Part shown: positions 11,392 to 22,161 of the stretch, piece by piece
Layout: each line of letters begins with the position of its first letter
Position numbering within the stretch: position 1 is the first letter of the stretch
From: Arthonia radiata
Lineage: Eukaryota > Ascomycota > Arthoniomycetes > Arthoniales > Arthoniaceae
Assembly: GCA_002989075.1 (NCBI GenBank)
Contig: PSQN01000004.1
Span: 744,001-808,000, forward strand
DNA: 64,000 nt
Reading direction: 5' to 3'
Notes under the pieces: model-generated
Told to the model about the DNA's origin: nothing
Database searches by the model: none
What the model saw: only the letters and a program-made list of their open reading frames with translations
Program-made: the position numbers and the translations under genes

Positions 11392-12111
11392 TATGCCACA
11401 CTGGGTTAACTGAGGAGTAATCGTGCTCACTGTTTCCTCCGTTGCTGTGTTCGAGCTCAGACAAAAATCAGCATTTGCGTTCAGCATGGCGTTTGGGATC
11501 TCGGAAAAGCACGAACACTATGCGCTCTTTGATTTGGATGCGGCAATGATTGTTGATGACGACACGGCTGCACCGATTTGCTCTTTTAGCATGGCGCTGG
11601 GCAAGCTCTCGGTCTCGAAATGCAAGAGGAGTATTGTGGTCGATAGACTACACGCAATATAGTAATAAGACTCGAATTGACTTTGATACGGAACAGTCTG
11701 TGCCTTGATCTGGTCTATGGAAGCGGTTAACACTCGTCAATCCAGGAGGCACACAGAAACAGACCGAAACGCTTACAACCGCTTACAGTTCACGAGTTGG
11801 TCCAGTACGCTCACTGGAGCATGTGCGGCAGAGGCTTGCAGATCCCCAAAGGCTCATTTCTGGCAGCGCAAGTAAAATGGTAATGAAGTAAGTCAGAGAT
11901 GGCATCAAGTTGAAAGGCCTGGAGCCTGCGAAATCACCCTTCAATTTTTCAAGTTATGCACCCGAGACCGTCTTCGGTGATGCGTGACTGCCAGTGCAGA
12001 TCTTACTCGTCGTGTACGTGAACTCTTCTGGCTCTACAAGCCTTTCATCTAGCCACCAACGCCATGCAATGCCGTAGTTACTCATGAAACTTCAATCCTT
12101 GCTGACGCTTT
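11392..12111. other. Convergent intergenic region, orphan gene / GAR1
   Basis: 720 bp that must hold both 3' UTRs. A frame on the + strand at 11423-11662 contains two similar short stretches (FSMAFG, FSMALG) but has no ATG start, splice partner or homology I recognise, so it is not called. Confidence 0.4.
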
Positions 12112-12797
12112 TTATCCTCGCCCTCGCCCGCCGAACCCGCCTCTGCCTCTTGGCGGTCCACCTCTTCCCCGAGGTGCACCACCGCCCCTCGAGAACCCAC
12201 CTCTTCCCCTCGGCGCGCCACCTCTCGAAAAACCACCCCTCCCCCTCATCCCTCCCCTATCACCCCTTCCTCCTCTACCCCCACCCGCGCTCCTCTTCTT
12301 CACCCCAAACAGACTCGGCGGTGCCTTCGGTCGGGGCAAGAACCGGTCCATCGGCAACAGCTTGTCCCCTCCAATGAAGAACTTGTCCCCGCTTTTGAAA
12401 CTCGTCGCCACGATGCCCTCCTGCGGCTTCACGGTGAACATGACGCCGTTAATGGGACCCAGGATCTCGTCTACCTTGCCGATTTGCGTCTTGTTCTCGA
12501 GGTAGATGGGCGCGTTGAAGTAGGGGATTTTGGGGTTCGTGCTGGAGAGGACGAGGTCGCCTTCGCAGGCGTGGAGGAAGATGCCGATGGGGTAGACGGT
12601 GTCCGGAGGTCCGGAGGGGGCGTAGCCGCCGCGACCGCCTGTGTGTGCGCTGTTAGCGATGTAATAAATGTGTGGGAGGATGGAAGTGGGATGTCCGTAC
12701 CTCTAAAGCTGCCTCTACCTCGATCGCCAAAGCTGCCTCTACCGCGATCGCCGAAGCTGCCGCCGCCGCGCCCTCGCGGTGCGCCTCTAAAGGACAT
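12112..12797 (-). CDS. GAR1: H/ACA ribonucleoprotein complex subunit Gar1
   Basis: Two exons, 12797-12701 and 12638-12112, 207 aa. Gar1 is a core protein of H/ACA snoRNPs that pseudouridylate rRNA in the nucleolus. The RGG-rich N-terminus ([19 protein letters not shown]) is followed by the conserved six-stranded core: [44 protein letters not shown] and [39 protein letters not shown]. The C-terminus is a second long glycine/arginine-rich tail. The two-tailed design and core length match yeast Gar1 (205 aa). The intron interrupts the N-terminal RGG tail. It lies head-to-head with threonyl-tRNA synthetase, a pairing that would suit joint control with translation capacity. Confidence 0.93.
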
Positions 12798-13158
12798 TGT
12801 GGAATTGCTATCCGCAGAGCTCGCGTAGTAGTTAGTGCGGAAGTATGCAGTAGTAAAGGCTTTTCGCGAGCCTCGTAGCGGCTATAGTGGTCGCGTGTGG
12901 TGAATTGATTGTTCAGAAACCACTGAGCGTTTTTCAAGCGAGTGTTCTAGATGCGATGCTGTTTCACGGCGGATCGCAAACGAGTTCAAAGAGCGCTTCG
13001 ATCGGCGCACATTGAAGTTCGAAGCTCTGCGAATTGTGTCTTGGCAGTTTTCAGCCCTACGATGCTAGCGCGATTGGAGATGCAGGAGCTCTCCTGCTGT
13101 CACTGTGAGCACTTCCGTCCTCAAAATAGGACGATTTTGACACTCACACTGACAGTAT
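12798..13158. promoter_or_regulatory. Shared GAR1 / threonyl-tRNA synthetase promoter
   Basis: 361 bp separate the two divergent start codons. Its right end contains two close inverted repeats listed separately. No canonical TATA box was identified. Confidence 0.5.
13082..13140 (+). promoter_or_regulatory. Two inverted repeats just upstream of the ThrRS start
   Basis: Arms GCAGGAG (13082-13088) and CTCCTGC (13091-13097) with a 2-nt centre, and arms TCAAAAT (13121-13127) and ATTTTGA (13134-13140) with a 6-nt spacer. The second ends 18 nt before the first ATG of threonyl-tRNA synthetase. They could be protein-binding palindromes or hairpins in the 5' leader; which is unknown. Confidence 0.4.
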
Positions 13159-15612
13159 ATGAGTATACTGCCCGCGCGGCTCCCTAGGCTCGCCCTCACT
13201 GGTCACGCTTACAAAAGCAGATGCTTTCCTTCCATTAGAGCCGTGTACTTTCCTTCTGCCCCGCGTCGCTTCTGTTCCGGCAGCACAACCATGTCCGCCG
13301 AAGCTTTACAGCATACGCTCACTGAGTGGCCCAAGAAGGATAAGAAAGAGAAGAAAGGCAAAGGTGGTGCGGCTGGTCCAATCGAGCTTGACCCTCCTCC
13401 GGCGTACATTGACCACCGGATCAAAATATTCGAAAAGCTCAAGGCCCAGTACGATGAAGAGGTTGCGCAAAAGCCGAGAGACAACATCAAAGTCACGCTG
13501 CCTGATGGCCGAGTCGAAGTAGGCAAGGCTTGGGAGACGAGTCCAGCAGCCATCGCAAGGTCAATATCGAAAAGCCTTTTCGAGAACACCGTCGTTTCAA
13601 GAGTCAATGGCGAGCTGTGGGATCTGGAGAGACCGTTGGAGGAGAATTGCAAGCTCGAGCTCCTGAGGTTTGATGACCCGGATGGTAAGAAAGTTTTTTG
13701 GCATTCGAGTGCACACGTGTTGGGCGAGGCCGCAGAACGCAAGTACGGATGCGATTTGTGCATTGGACCGCCGGTCGAAGATGGCTTCTTTTACGAAATG
13801 GCTTTGCCTGAACAGGGTGCGGTCGCTGCGGAGGACTATGCACCGCTTACCACAATAGCAGAGAAGGCAATCAAGGAGAAGCAGCCATTCGAGAGACTGA
13901 CATCGTCGAAGCCGGATTTACTGGAAATGTTCAAGTCGAACAAGTACAAGCAACACATCATCAAGGACAAGATCCCCGACGGCACAAATACCACCGTGTA
14001 CCGATGTGGTCCGCTGATTGACCTGTGCAGGGGACCCCACGTCCCGCATACCGGGCGGATAAAGTCATTCAAGGTGATGAAGAACTCCGCCTCTTATTTC
14101 CTTGGTGACGCCAAGAACGACTCATTACAGAGAATTTATGGTGTGTCCTTCCCGGACAAGAAACTCATGGACGAGCACCTGAAGTATCTCGAGGAGGCTG
14201 CGAAGCGAGACCATCGCAAGATTGGCAAGGAGCAAGAGCTCTTCTTTTTCAATGATATGTCACCAGGCTCGTGCTTCTTCTTACCTCACGGTACTATCAT
14301 CTATAACACTCTGCAAAGCTTTTTACGAGAAGAGTACTGGAAGCGAGGATACCAAGAGGTCATCACACCTAACATGTACAGCTCAGAATTGTGGAAGCGG
14401 TCAGGTCATTGGCAACACTATTCTGAGGACATGTTTACATTTGATGTCGAGAAAGACAAGTGGGGTCTCAAACCAATGAATTGTCCCGGCCACGCCCTTC
14501 TGTTCTCGAACCGCACACGAAGCTACAATGAGCTGCCAATGCGAATAGCAGACTTTGGTGTTCTCCATCGAAATGAGGCATCTGGCGCGCTTACTGGTCT
14601 GACCCGAGTAAGACGATTCCAACAGGATGATTGCCACGTTTTCTGCACTGAGGATCAGATCGAGCAGGAAGTGCTAGCGTTGTTCGACTTCCTGCAGGCT
14701 GTGTATGGTAATTTTGGATTTCCCTTCAAGCTCAAGCTGTCCACGCGGCCGGAGGGTCATCTTGGTGACATTGCGACCTGGGATCGCGCCGAGGACCGAC
14801 TGAGGAGTGCATTGGATGCATTCGCGAAACAGAGCGGCGTTCCCTGGGAGCTAAACCCAGGCGATGGTGCGTTTTACGGACCCAAGATTGACATCGAAAT
14901 CAGTGATGCTCTGAAGCGTGACTTTCAGTGCGCTACTATACAGCTTGATTTTCAGCTGCCGAAGCGGTTCAACCTTGAGTATGTCACGAAAGAAAATGCT
15001 CAGGCCGCAGCCAAAGATGAGAAGAAGCAGAACACAGCGCCCGCAGCCAAAGCTCAAACCAATGGCGAGTCTGTACCGGAAGCGCCTGCAGGCTCTGCTG
15101 CGACAGCGCAGTCGTTGCAGAAGCAGACTAATGAGAAGTCTTACGAGAAGGACGTATCACCTGGTTGTGCTCGACCTGTGATGATTCACCGAGCCCTCTG
15201 CGGATCATTTGAGCGATTCATTGCCATCTTATGCGAGCACTTTGCTGGTAAATGGCCGTTCTGGCTGTCGCCCCGACAGGTGCTTGTGGTTCCGGTCATG
15301 CCATCGGCAAATCCCTACGTGCTGGAAGTCCAGAAGGCACTCAGAGAGCGAGGTATGCACGCCGATATCGACATCACTGGCAACACAATGAAGAAGAAGA
15401 TCCTCAACGGACAGCTGTCACAGTACAACTTTATCTTCGTGGTGGGCGCACAGGAGATGGAGAGCAAGACGGTCAACATCAGAAATCGCGACGACCTGGC
15501 GACACAGGCCAAGGGTGAGCTGATACCATTGAGCGAAGCTATATCGAAGCTTGAAGAGTTGAGGTCGAGCAAAGCGATGCCGAAGCCTACCCTTGTCGGA
15601 AGCGATGCTTAG
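13159..15612 (+). CDS. Threonyl-tRNA synthetase, probable dual cytosolic/mitochondrial form
   Basis: Intronless, 817 aa. The class II synthetase attaches threonine to tRNA-Thr. Order: TGS-like domain ([20 protein letters not shown]), editing domain with HSSAH and [10 protein letters not shown], catalytic domain with motif 2 ([25 protein letters not shown]) and motif 3 ([14 protein letters not shown]), and the anticodon-binding domain ([12 protein letters not shown] onward). Residues 1-44 are Arg/Ser/Leu-rich without acids and look like a mitochondrial presequence ([19 protein letters not shown]). Met45 (ATG at 13291, context CAACCATGT) begins [10 protein letters not shown], a natural cytosolic start, so alternative initiation could give both isoforms from one gene. 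An Ala/Gln/Lys-rich insertion of about 50 residues (610-663) separates motif 2 and motif 3. No second ThrRS is seen in this window. Confidence 0.93.
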   Translation: MSILPARLPRLALTGHAYKSRCFPSIRAVYFPSAPRRFCSGSTTMSAEALQHTLTEWPKKDKKEKKGKGGAAGPIELDPPPAYIDHRIKIFEKLKAQYDEEVAQKPRDNIKVTLPDGRVEVGKAWETSPAAIARSISKSLFENTVVSRVNGELWDLERPLEENCKLELLRFDDPDGKKVFWHSSAHVLGEAAERKYGCDLCIGPPVEDGFFYEMALPEQGAVAAEDYAPLTTIAEKAIKEKQPFERLTSSKPDLLEMFKSNKYKQHIIKDKIPDGTNTTVYRCGPLIDLCRGPHVPHTGRIKSFKVMKNSASYFLGDAKNDSLQRIYGVSFPDKKLMDEHLKYLEEAAKRDHRKIGKEQELFFFNDMSPGSCFFLPHGTIIYNTLQSFLREEYWKRGYQEVITPNMYSSELWKRSGHWQHYSEDMFTFDVEKDKWGLKPMNCPGHALLFSNRTRSYNELPMRIADFGVLHRNEASGALTGLTRVRRFQQDDCHVFCTEDQIEQEVLALFDFLQAVYGNFGFPFKLKLSTRPEGHLGDIATWDRAEDRLRSALDAFAKQSGVPWELNPGDGAFYGPKIDIEISDALKRDFQCATIQLDFQLPKRFNLEYVTKENAQAAAKDEKKQNTAPAAKAQTNGESVPEAPAGSAATAQSLQKQTNEKSYEKDVSPGCARPVMIHRALCGSFERFIAILCEHFAGKWPFWLSPRQVLVVPVMPSANPYVLEVQKALRERGMHADIDITGNTMKKKILNGQLSQYNFIFVVGAQEMESKTVNIRNRDDLATQAKGELIPLSEAISKLEELRSSKAMPKPTLVGSDA

Positions 15613-16917
15613 AGACCGGCATCGGCGGGAGAAGGCGCACATGATAGCAACGATTAGCAATAGCGGTGTGAGGTTTGTTATAGGCACAAAGCTTACAGAC
15701 TAGCTGATGAAGCCACAACAGCCATTCGTTGGCCTCAACAAGCGGCAAGCTATTCCGCTGCATCCGGAGAGAATAGCTAAGACGATCAGAAGAACATCAA
15801 GACCACACATGTGATTTTCATCTCACCTCTGACCCTGCGGGAGCTTTCCACGACGCGGTAGAAGCGGCTACATATGCTTTGTCAGCCTGCAACAGACTCG
15901 CTTGAATGGCGTGAGTCCTGAGGCAGCCAACGCCGCCGTTCTCCAATCCTTCGGCGTTCGGCTTTAACCAGCAGACTCGGCCGCGGTGAGCTCTTGTCCG
16001 GTATGCAGGCGTGCTTTCACACCGGGTCAGATGCTCTCATCAAGCGCCTACGGACGATGCATTTGTCGTTTTGGTCTCCTGCTCTCAAGACCTTGTGAGA
16101 CGACCTGCCTTGTCTGTCTTGTCTGCGCGATCTTTGGGGGCGAAAATGGCGTCGAGCACGGGAGAATTGATTGAAGAAGTCAGCGCTTGAAAGGCTAAAT
16201 TAGCGTGCCCCATCTTGTGATCGTGGAGCTCGGACGAAAACGCGAGGCCGGTTCCAGCAAATCATACCGCATGCTGCAGGACGGTACCTGACAGCCCTAC
16301 GAAGTAGCCAGTAGCGGTGGATCATCATGCAGAAGGGTCAGGGCATCTATATTGCAGTGTTTTACGTCAACGTCAGACGAAAGAGCCTTTCTCGCATGGG
16401 CTGAGGATCTAGAGAAAGATGTATTGAGTCTCGCCATGCCCTTGGCAGCGTCGTCATCCCAATCTGGCGTCTGAAGCAAGGGATATTGCCCGCAATGCCA
16501 ACGCCACGAATGAGCACACAGTGCACACCCAGGCTGGCGGAAGAAACGGTGCGGGCGCGAGTCACGTCGGACCGCGATCGCTGCCGCCAAGTCCGCCAGT
16601 CTGGCGTTTTGGCTCACATGCGGTCATCTGAAGCTTTCTAATACTGCAATCATGACAAAAGGCTGCCCGCAGCATTGTTATTCATATGATGGCTGCTTCC
16701 GCCTCATCCGCAACTTCGTCGACCGCTTGCATTTCCATCTTACCTGACTATCGTACCTTCTCCTCCTCTTTGCTACCTCTGTACAAAGCTCGCCTTGCGC
16801 AGCCTTTCACGCGTCCCTTTGCAGCCAACGCGCCGAGCATAAGCTAAGCTAAACAAAGCAATTGTATCTGCCTGCAGAGCTTCATCTACACTGCTCGGCC
16901 ATACAAATCTTGCCTGA
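15613..16917. other. Intergenic region between ThrRS and the YTP1-like gene
   Basis: 1.3 kb without a supported gene. A minus-strand frame at 16297-16617 (ending in HDDPPLLATS) is open for about 100 codons but starts with GTG and has no recognised homology. The last ~200 bp before 16918 are pyrimidine-rich, typical of a fungal core promoter. Confidence 0.4.
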
Positions 16918-18837
16918 ATGGGATCGCGATTGCGTCAGCCTCTTCTACAAGCAGCTCTTCTCGTCAGCTTGAGCTCGCTGGTCTTCGCGAAACATCACCA
17001 TGGCGACGGTGAGGTGGAGAGCAAGAAGATGGAAGAGGGCATGAGCATGGGAGGCACCGAACATGTCGGAGGTCATCGCCAACCTTGGACACTCGAGGAT
17101 GCCGCGCTGTGGGAAGCGCCGAGCTATTGGGCCTTACGCGACCATTCGAAATTGATGGTTGCCCACAGCGCGGTCATGGTTCTGGCTTGGGTGATCATAC
17201 TACCCATCAGTAAGTCCGAAAAGATCTGCCTGGATATGCGCGACAATTAGCTAATCGTCGCGACAGCTGTCATGCTCAGCATCGCACGCTCGCGACGGCT
17301 CATCATCCCAGCGCACTTGGCTTTCCTCGTTGCTAACGGCCTGGGCATATTCTTGAGCATTATCTATGATGCGCAAACGCCAGACCTCTACCCAGGCAAC
17401 GCGCACCACAAGATGGGCTGGGCGTTCACATGGATCGGGCTCGCCTGGATGATAATGAGCATCGTACTGACCTTCGCCCGAGGCAATGAAACCGGCTATT
17501 CGCGAATATCTAGCGAAGCAATGGCCGAGCATTATCAATTGGTGGCCGAGACACCACAAGGAGCGCGTTTCCACGACTACCGCTTCTCGCGCGACTCTGG
17601 TCAAGGGACTGAGCGCAACACGGCTTCGTTGACATCCAACTCGCGATCGAACAGCTGGAACTCTTCAGATGGTGCGCTACCCATGCACAAACACTACCGC
17701 GATCATTCAGATGATGCACGCGCATCTGATGAGGGACCTGAAACCGACGCCGAGAAGCATGGCTTTCTGCGCAGCTCCACCGTAGCTGATCGTTTTGTTG
17801 CGAACAAGCTTTCCGGGTTCCACCTTGGCTCCCGCGCAATGAGCACGATGGCATTTGTCTCGACACTCATTGAACGTCTGATGATCATCTTCGGCTTTGT
17901 GGAAATTTCCACTGGTGTGGTAACGTACGGCGGCACCGCCAAGGGTCAACACTTCTTCAACACTCTTGCGCATCTCGTCAAGGGCGGCATCTTCTTCGTG
18001 TACGGCTTCATAACGTTTGGTCGCTGGCTCGGATGCTTCGCAGACTTCGGCTGGGCGTGGAACGTGAAGCCCGGTGCGGCCATTGTCGGCAAGAGCAAAA
18101 GTCGCGTTCCAAGCGCAGAGTTCACGGAAAGCTTCGTCATCTTCCTCTACGGCGCCAGCAACGTGTTTATGGAGCATATGGCCGCTTGGGGCCAGGCGTG
18201 GTCTCCGATGGATCTGGAGCACGTTTCAATCACCATCATGTTCTTTGGCGGTGGGCTGTTGGGCATGCTCATCGAGTCCAGCGCGATCTGTCAATTGATG
18301 AAGTCGACTCTCCCAGCGCCTTCATTAGCGGGCGCACGCACTGCAGAGCGATGGGCCGAGCCGAAACAGACTACTTCGCATCCAATGAACCCCATGCCAG
18401 CCGTTGTTATATTCTTGCTGGGTGCTATGATGTCCAGTCATACGCAGCACTCATCAGTCTCGGCTGCTATTCACAAGCATTGGGGTTTGCTCTTCTCGGG
18501 CTTTTCGCTTTCGCGCGTGGTTACTTACGTGATTATGTATCTCAAGCCGCCAACAAGCTATCTCGCCAGCCGCCCACCTACTGAGATCATCTCAGCGTTC
18601 TGCTTGGTTTCCGGCGGGATCATCTTCATGGCCAGTAACGCGGATACAGTTCACGCGCTCGAGAGTTACGATCTCGACGCCATGTTCGTCTTCACTGTGG
18701 TCATGGGATTGTCAAGTTTGCTGCTTGCCTGGACTGTGGTCGTGGTAGCAGTCAAAAATTGGGCAACAGAAAGACAACAGCGATTACTTGCCGCCGAACC
18801 CGGTCCGATGCAGACTACCCAACACTCACCTGCCTGA
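16918..18837 (+). CDS. Ytp1-family multi-pass membrane protein
   Basis: Two exons, 16918-17209 and 17267-18837, 620 aa; the 57-bp intron splits a Thr codon in LPITVMLS. The N-terminus has a signal peptide (about residues 1-24, ending VFAKHHHG) followed by a His/Met-containing loop. A DUF2427-like region follows (YWALRDHSKLMVAHSAVMVLAWVIILPI, then IIPAHLAFLVANGLGIFLSII). After a hydrophilic Ser/Asp/His-rich loop (about 195-275) comes the Ytp1 domain with several more spans: FVSTLIERLMIIFGFVEISTGV, GGIFFVYGFITFGRWLG, ESFVIFLYGASNVFMEH, PAVVIFLLGAMMSSHTQHSS. Conserved histidines (EHMAAWG, SSHTQHSSVSAAIHKHWG) are typical of the family. The biochemical role is not established; a link to metal or membrane homeostasis is only conjecture. 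Confidence 0.82.
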
Positions 18838-19494
18838 GCACAAGATGAAACTCAGAGCCTTCATGAGCCGAAGAAGAGGAGGAGGATGATCATGATGATG
18901 AACAGAACGAAATCAATGAGCAACGAATCGACATGTGCAAGCGTTCGAGCGACATGGTAAGAGTTGGATATGGCGACCGTGCATACTTTGAAGTTTATGG
19001 CTTTTATGATACCCCCTTGAGAGCGAGATGATGATTGAGTGGGAGATAGAGACTGTTGATCCTTTAGGAGCAGTTGATAGCAGTCAGTATATGTATCAAA
19101 TCGATATCGAACTACTCTATTTCATTTCTTAAAGACAGCCTTGATGGACAAAAGTGACGAGGACTGCAGGGCAAGAAGTCATCCACTGCCGCCAGTACGA
19201 CCCCACCGCGCAACCTCAAGACGCATGACTCGAGCGTGTGTTGAGGCATCGACTTCGCCATCCCATTTCCATCGAACCTTCGCATCCAGACACTGCCCTC
19301 ACGCCGACATGAGCTGCCAGAACGTTCGAAGCTGCCGCAGCAGCTGTCTGCCAGCCATTGCTCGTACTCAAGCCCGATACGAGCCGCCCTGAAGGACAAC
19401 CACCCTCGAACTTGTATAACATAGCATACCGTCTCCAATACCTGCAATCAACCTCAAAGACTGTCTACATACTTCCGCTGACAATCTAACAATC
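18838..19494. other. Intergenic region after the YTP1-like gene
   Basis: 657 bp. The 3' flank contains a short purine-rich GAGGAGGAGGATGATCATGATGATGA-type stretch near 18877-18903. No gene was seen. Confidence 0.4.
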
Positions 19495-20388
19495 ATGTCC
19501 GACAAACCCACCACCCTCCTCACCCTCCCCCCCGAACTCCACCACCGCCTCTTCCTCGCCCTCGACTCCTTCCCCACCGCCGACGCCCTCGCCCTCACCC
19601 ACCCCACATTCCACACTCTCTACACCGACTCTCTAATCCGCCCGCGTATCATCGACACCATCTTCCGCACCCAGATCCCCAATTACGACGCCGCGTTCCG
19701 CCTCCTCGAGGGCTCGATCCACAACGCCACCAAGTCCGCCAGGGACGCCCGTTTGCGCCTCGGTCTCTGTAGCGCTGACGTCTCCCGCGCGGAGATCCTG
19801 AAGGACCCGGATAAGATCGCGAAAGCGCTGTGCAAGAATAAGAGGCGCCTGGCTGAGGCTGCGAGGAGGTACGAGGTGGTTATGCTTAAGAACTGGGGGT
19901 GTACAGAGACCGATGTGGAAAATGCGACTGTACGATACAGCCAGCGTCCGGCAGACAGGCTGCCGTACTTCACACCCACCGAGCGCAGCAGGTTTGAAGA
20001 AGCGTTCTACGCGATCTGGCGGTTCACCGTCCTGCCTACCAATCAACTGCAGGCTGAGATGAACAGTAGCAGCAGTATGCGCGACTTGATACGGTGGTTG
20101 GAGATGGCGACGTGGGTGTTGGGGTTCATACCGGTTGCGGAGGGGGAACTGGTGAATGCGGTAGGGATTAGGCAGAGTGCTTTGAGCAGGGTGAATAGTG
20201 AGGTGAGTAGGGCGGTGGAGGAGCAGGCGGTGCGGAGGTTGGGGATGAGTAGGAGGGATGCGGCGGGTGCGAGGTTTTGGCCTGTGGTGGATGGGGCGCC
20301 GAGGGGGTATTGGACGGTGTTGGATGGGGCGCAGGGGCTTTTGGGGGGGTTTCCGGAGTGGGTGGGGGAGGAGGAGGAGGGCCGTTGA
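19495..20388 (+). CDS. F-box-like hypothetical protein
   Basis: Intronless, 297 aa. The N-terminus (LLTLPPELHHRLFLALDSF, then ALALTHPTFHTLYTD, residues 7-45) has the LP.EL...IL.....L......T...F.......D pattern of fungal F-box-like domains. Such proteins normally couple substrates to SCF ubiquitin ligases, although many in Dothideomycetes lack demonstrated function. The rest is largely helical (SARDARLRLGL, KNKRRLAEAARRYEVV) with no enzyme motif. Codon use shifts strongly from C-rich at the 5' end to G-rich at the 3' end, and the last 20 codons encode GLLGGFPEWVGEEEEG. It sits at the edge of an orphan-rich block. Confidence 0.6.
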   Translation: MSDKPTTLLTLPPELHHRLFLALDSFPTADALALTHPTFHTLYTDSLIRPRIIDTIFRTQIPNYDAAFRLLEGSIHNATKSARDARLRLGLCSADVSRAEILKDPDKIAKALCKNKRRLAEAARRYEVVMLKNWGCTETDVENATVRYSQRPADRLPYFTPTERSRFEEAFYAIWRFTVLPTNQLQAEMNSSSSMRDLIRWLEMATWVLGFIPVAEGELVNAVGIRQSALSRVNSEVSRAVEEQAVRRLGMSRRDAAGARFWPVVDGAPRGYWTVLDGAQGLLGGFPEWVGEEEEGR

Positions 20389-20753
20389 AAATCTACGCCG
20401 TTGTTTGGTCTGGGGTGCTTTAGATTGTGCATCGAGAGACGGCTGTACACTCCAGCTGGTATCGAAGGGCGACCAAGCATGAGGGAGGCGGCATTATCGC
20501 GGACTGGACCGGTCACTTTTGAACAGCCTACCGGGATGTATTCTCTGGGTTCATTAATCTGGAATCTGGACAACCAGCGCGTATCAGTCTTGTCATACAA
20601 AGGCAAACGGCCAAGGCACGTGCTCGACATGGCTGTGCGCTCCTCTGTCCTGACAACTTGTGTACCCACCAGTTACCCTCCCTTCAGCTACAGTCCCGGT
20701 CTGCCAACGCCAGAGTATCAGATCTCTTGGACACCATATGCGATTCTGCACCT

Positions 20754-20988
20754 TCACTCCCTCAGCTTCGCATCCACACCGCCCAACAACACCGCCCCCA
20801 CCACCTCGACGAAGTAATCGCCGACATCATTCCTGAGCGCCGACAAGCGCTCGAATAGGTCGGCCATGTCGTCCGGGTCCATGTTCCCAGACGCTGCGAT
20901 GATCTCTCTGTTCATTTCGGAGATCAGTTCTTGGATCATGTCGACGAGCTCTTGCTGGACGGGAGCGGCGAAGTCGTTGAAGATTTCC
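20754..20988 (-). CDS. Possible terminal exon of a small unknown gene
   Basis: The minus strand reads EIFNDFAAPVQQELVDMIQELISEMNREII, then NMDPDDMADLFERLSALRNDVGDYFVEVV, and stops at 20754. It looks like an amphipathic helical protein end. An acceptor (CAAAG) precedes 20988, and an in-frame ATG lies at 20939, which alone would give 61 aa. I could not find a convincing upstream exon; the DNA further upstream is the 163-bp repeat array. It may be a complete micro-gene, or the remnant of a gene truncated by the array. Confidence 0.3.
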
Positions 20989-21185
20989 CTTTGAAGTGGA
21001 TGTTAGCAGAAGTTCGTTGGGACAACAGTGATCTAGCGAGCTATCTGTTTGGCGCTGGGCGGGTTTGCCCGGCGCCGGAGCTCTGGGTGTTTTTGGTATT
21101 GACGAAGAAGGTAAAGGTTCAGGCGTGGAAGTTGGTGGCTGATCAACACGTAGACAGTCTGGCGGCCGGGCTTCCACCTCTAGGC

Positions 21186-22161
21186 GTCCACAATTGCACG
21201 GTATCCACGCTGTGAGCCTTTTGGTCTAGCAACATCGCCCTCAAACAACGCCGGCGCGCTGACTGCTTTCGCGTTCGTTGAGGGAAGCCAGGCATCAGGC
21301 ATGGATGCTGTTGAACCTAAAACATGTCGAGGTGTCCGCCTTTGAGTGTCCATTCCAGTGGAGTATGCACTCCAAGAGGCTCCTAGTCTGGCGATATGCT
21401 CCGCCAAGCAACGCCGGCGCTCTGGCCGCTCTCGGAACAAATCTGGAAAGCGACCGTCCATACGTGGGCGCTGTCAGCTGAGGGACGCCTTGAGCAGTCG
21501 GCATGAGGGCGTCCACATCAGTACAGCACGCGCTCTAGGAGCTTTCTGGTTCTTTAACATGCCACACTGCGCAGCGCCGGTGCTCTGGCGGTTTCCGCGA
21601 GGATATCAAGAAGCATTGACCAAGCGTGCAGGCTGTTGGCTGAAGGGCGCGTCCAGCAACCCGCGTGACCGCGTCCACACGATCAGAGCATCCACTCCAG
21701 AACCGTGCTGGTCTTGTAACAGGCTTCACAGAGCCGCGTCAGCGGTTCGACTTCTTTCTTAGCATTTCTAGACCATAAAGCATCAGGCGTGAACGATGTT
21801 GGCTGATCATCCAGCCAACGTGTTTTCGTATACAAGTCCACATGAGCACAGCAGCCACGCTGTGAGCCTTTCGGTCGAGCAATATGCTCCTTGAAGCAAC
21901 GCCGGCGATTTGGCTGCTTCCTGGGAGATCCCGAACTATGATGCATCATGCGTAGATGCTGTTCGCAGCTCACCCATCCAAGCTTTCCATGTGAGGCCGT
22001 CCACGTCAGCACAGCAGCCACATCACAAACCTTCTAGTCCAGCAACCCACATTACCAAGCAACGCCGGCGCCCGAGCCTCAACTTCAACCTCAACCACCA
22101 CACATTAACCCCCCACAAACGCTCTCAAACAAACTTACGCCGCAACAGAATACCTCCCGTG
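21186..22161. repeat. Degenerate tandem array of 163-bp units (about six copies)
   Basis: Two anchors recur with the same period. A GTCC anchor lies at 21186, 21348, 21511, 21673, 21836 and 21999. A GCCGGCG (or variant) anchor lies at 21250, 21413, 21576, about 21735 (degenerate), 21901 and 22064. Spacings are 162-163 bp. Units share blocks such as CAGCACAGCAGCCACGC, TGTGAGCCTT and AAGCAACGCCGGCG. The last unit is only matched for its first ~75 bp. As 163 is not divisible by three, the array does not encode a repeated peptide. Copies differ by many substitutions, so the array is old. Confidence 0.85.

Noticed and set aside
11423-11662. Frame with two FSMA(F/L)G stretches
   Set aside because: No ATG, no splice sites to the neighbour and no homology; the similarity is six residues long.
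15986-16174. RING-like start (SCPVCRRAF) on the plus strand
   Set aside because: It begins with GTG, lacks further zinc ligands and splice partners.
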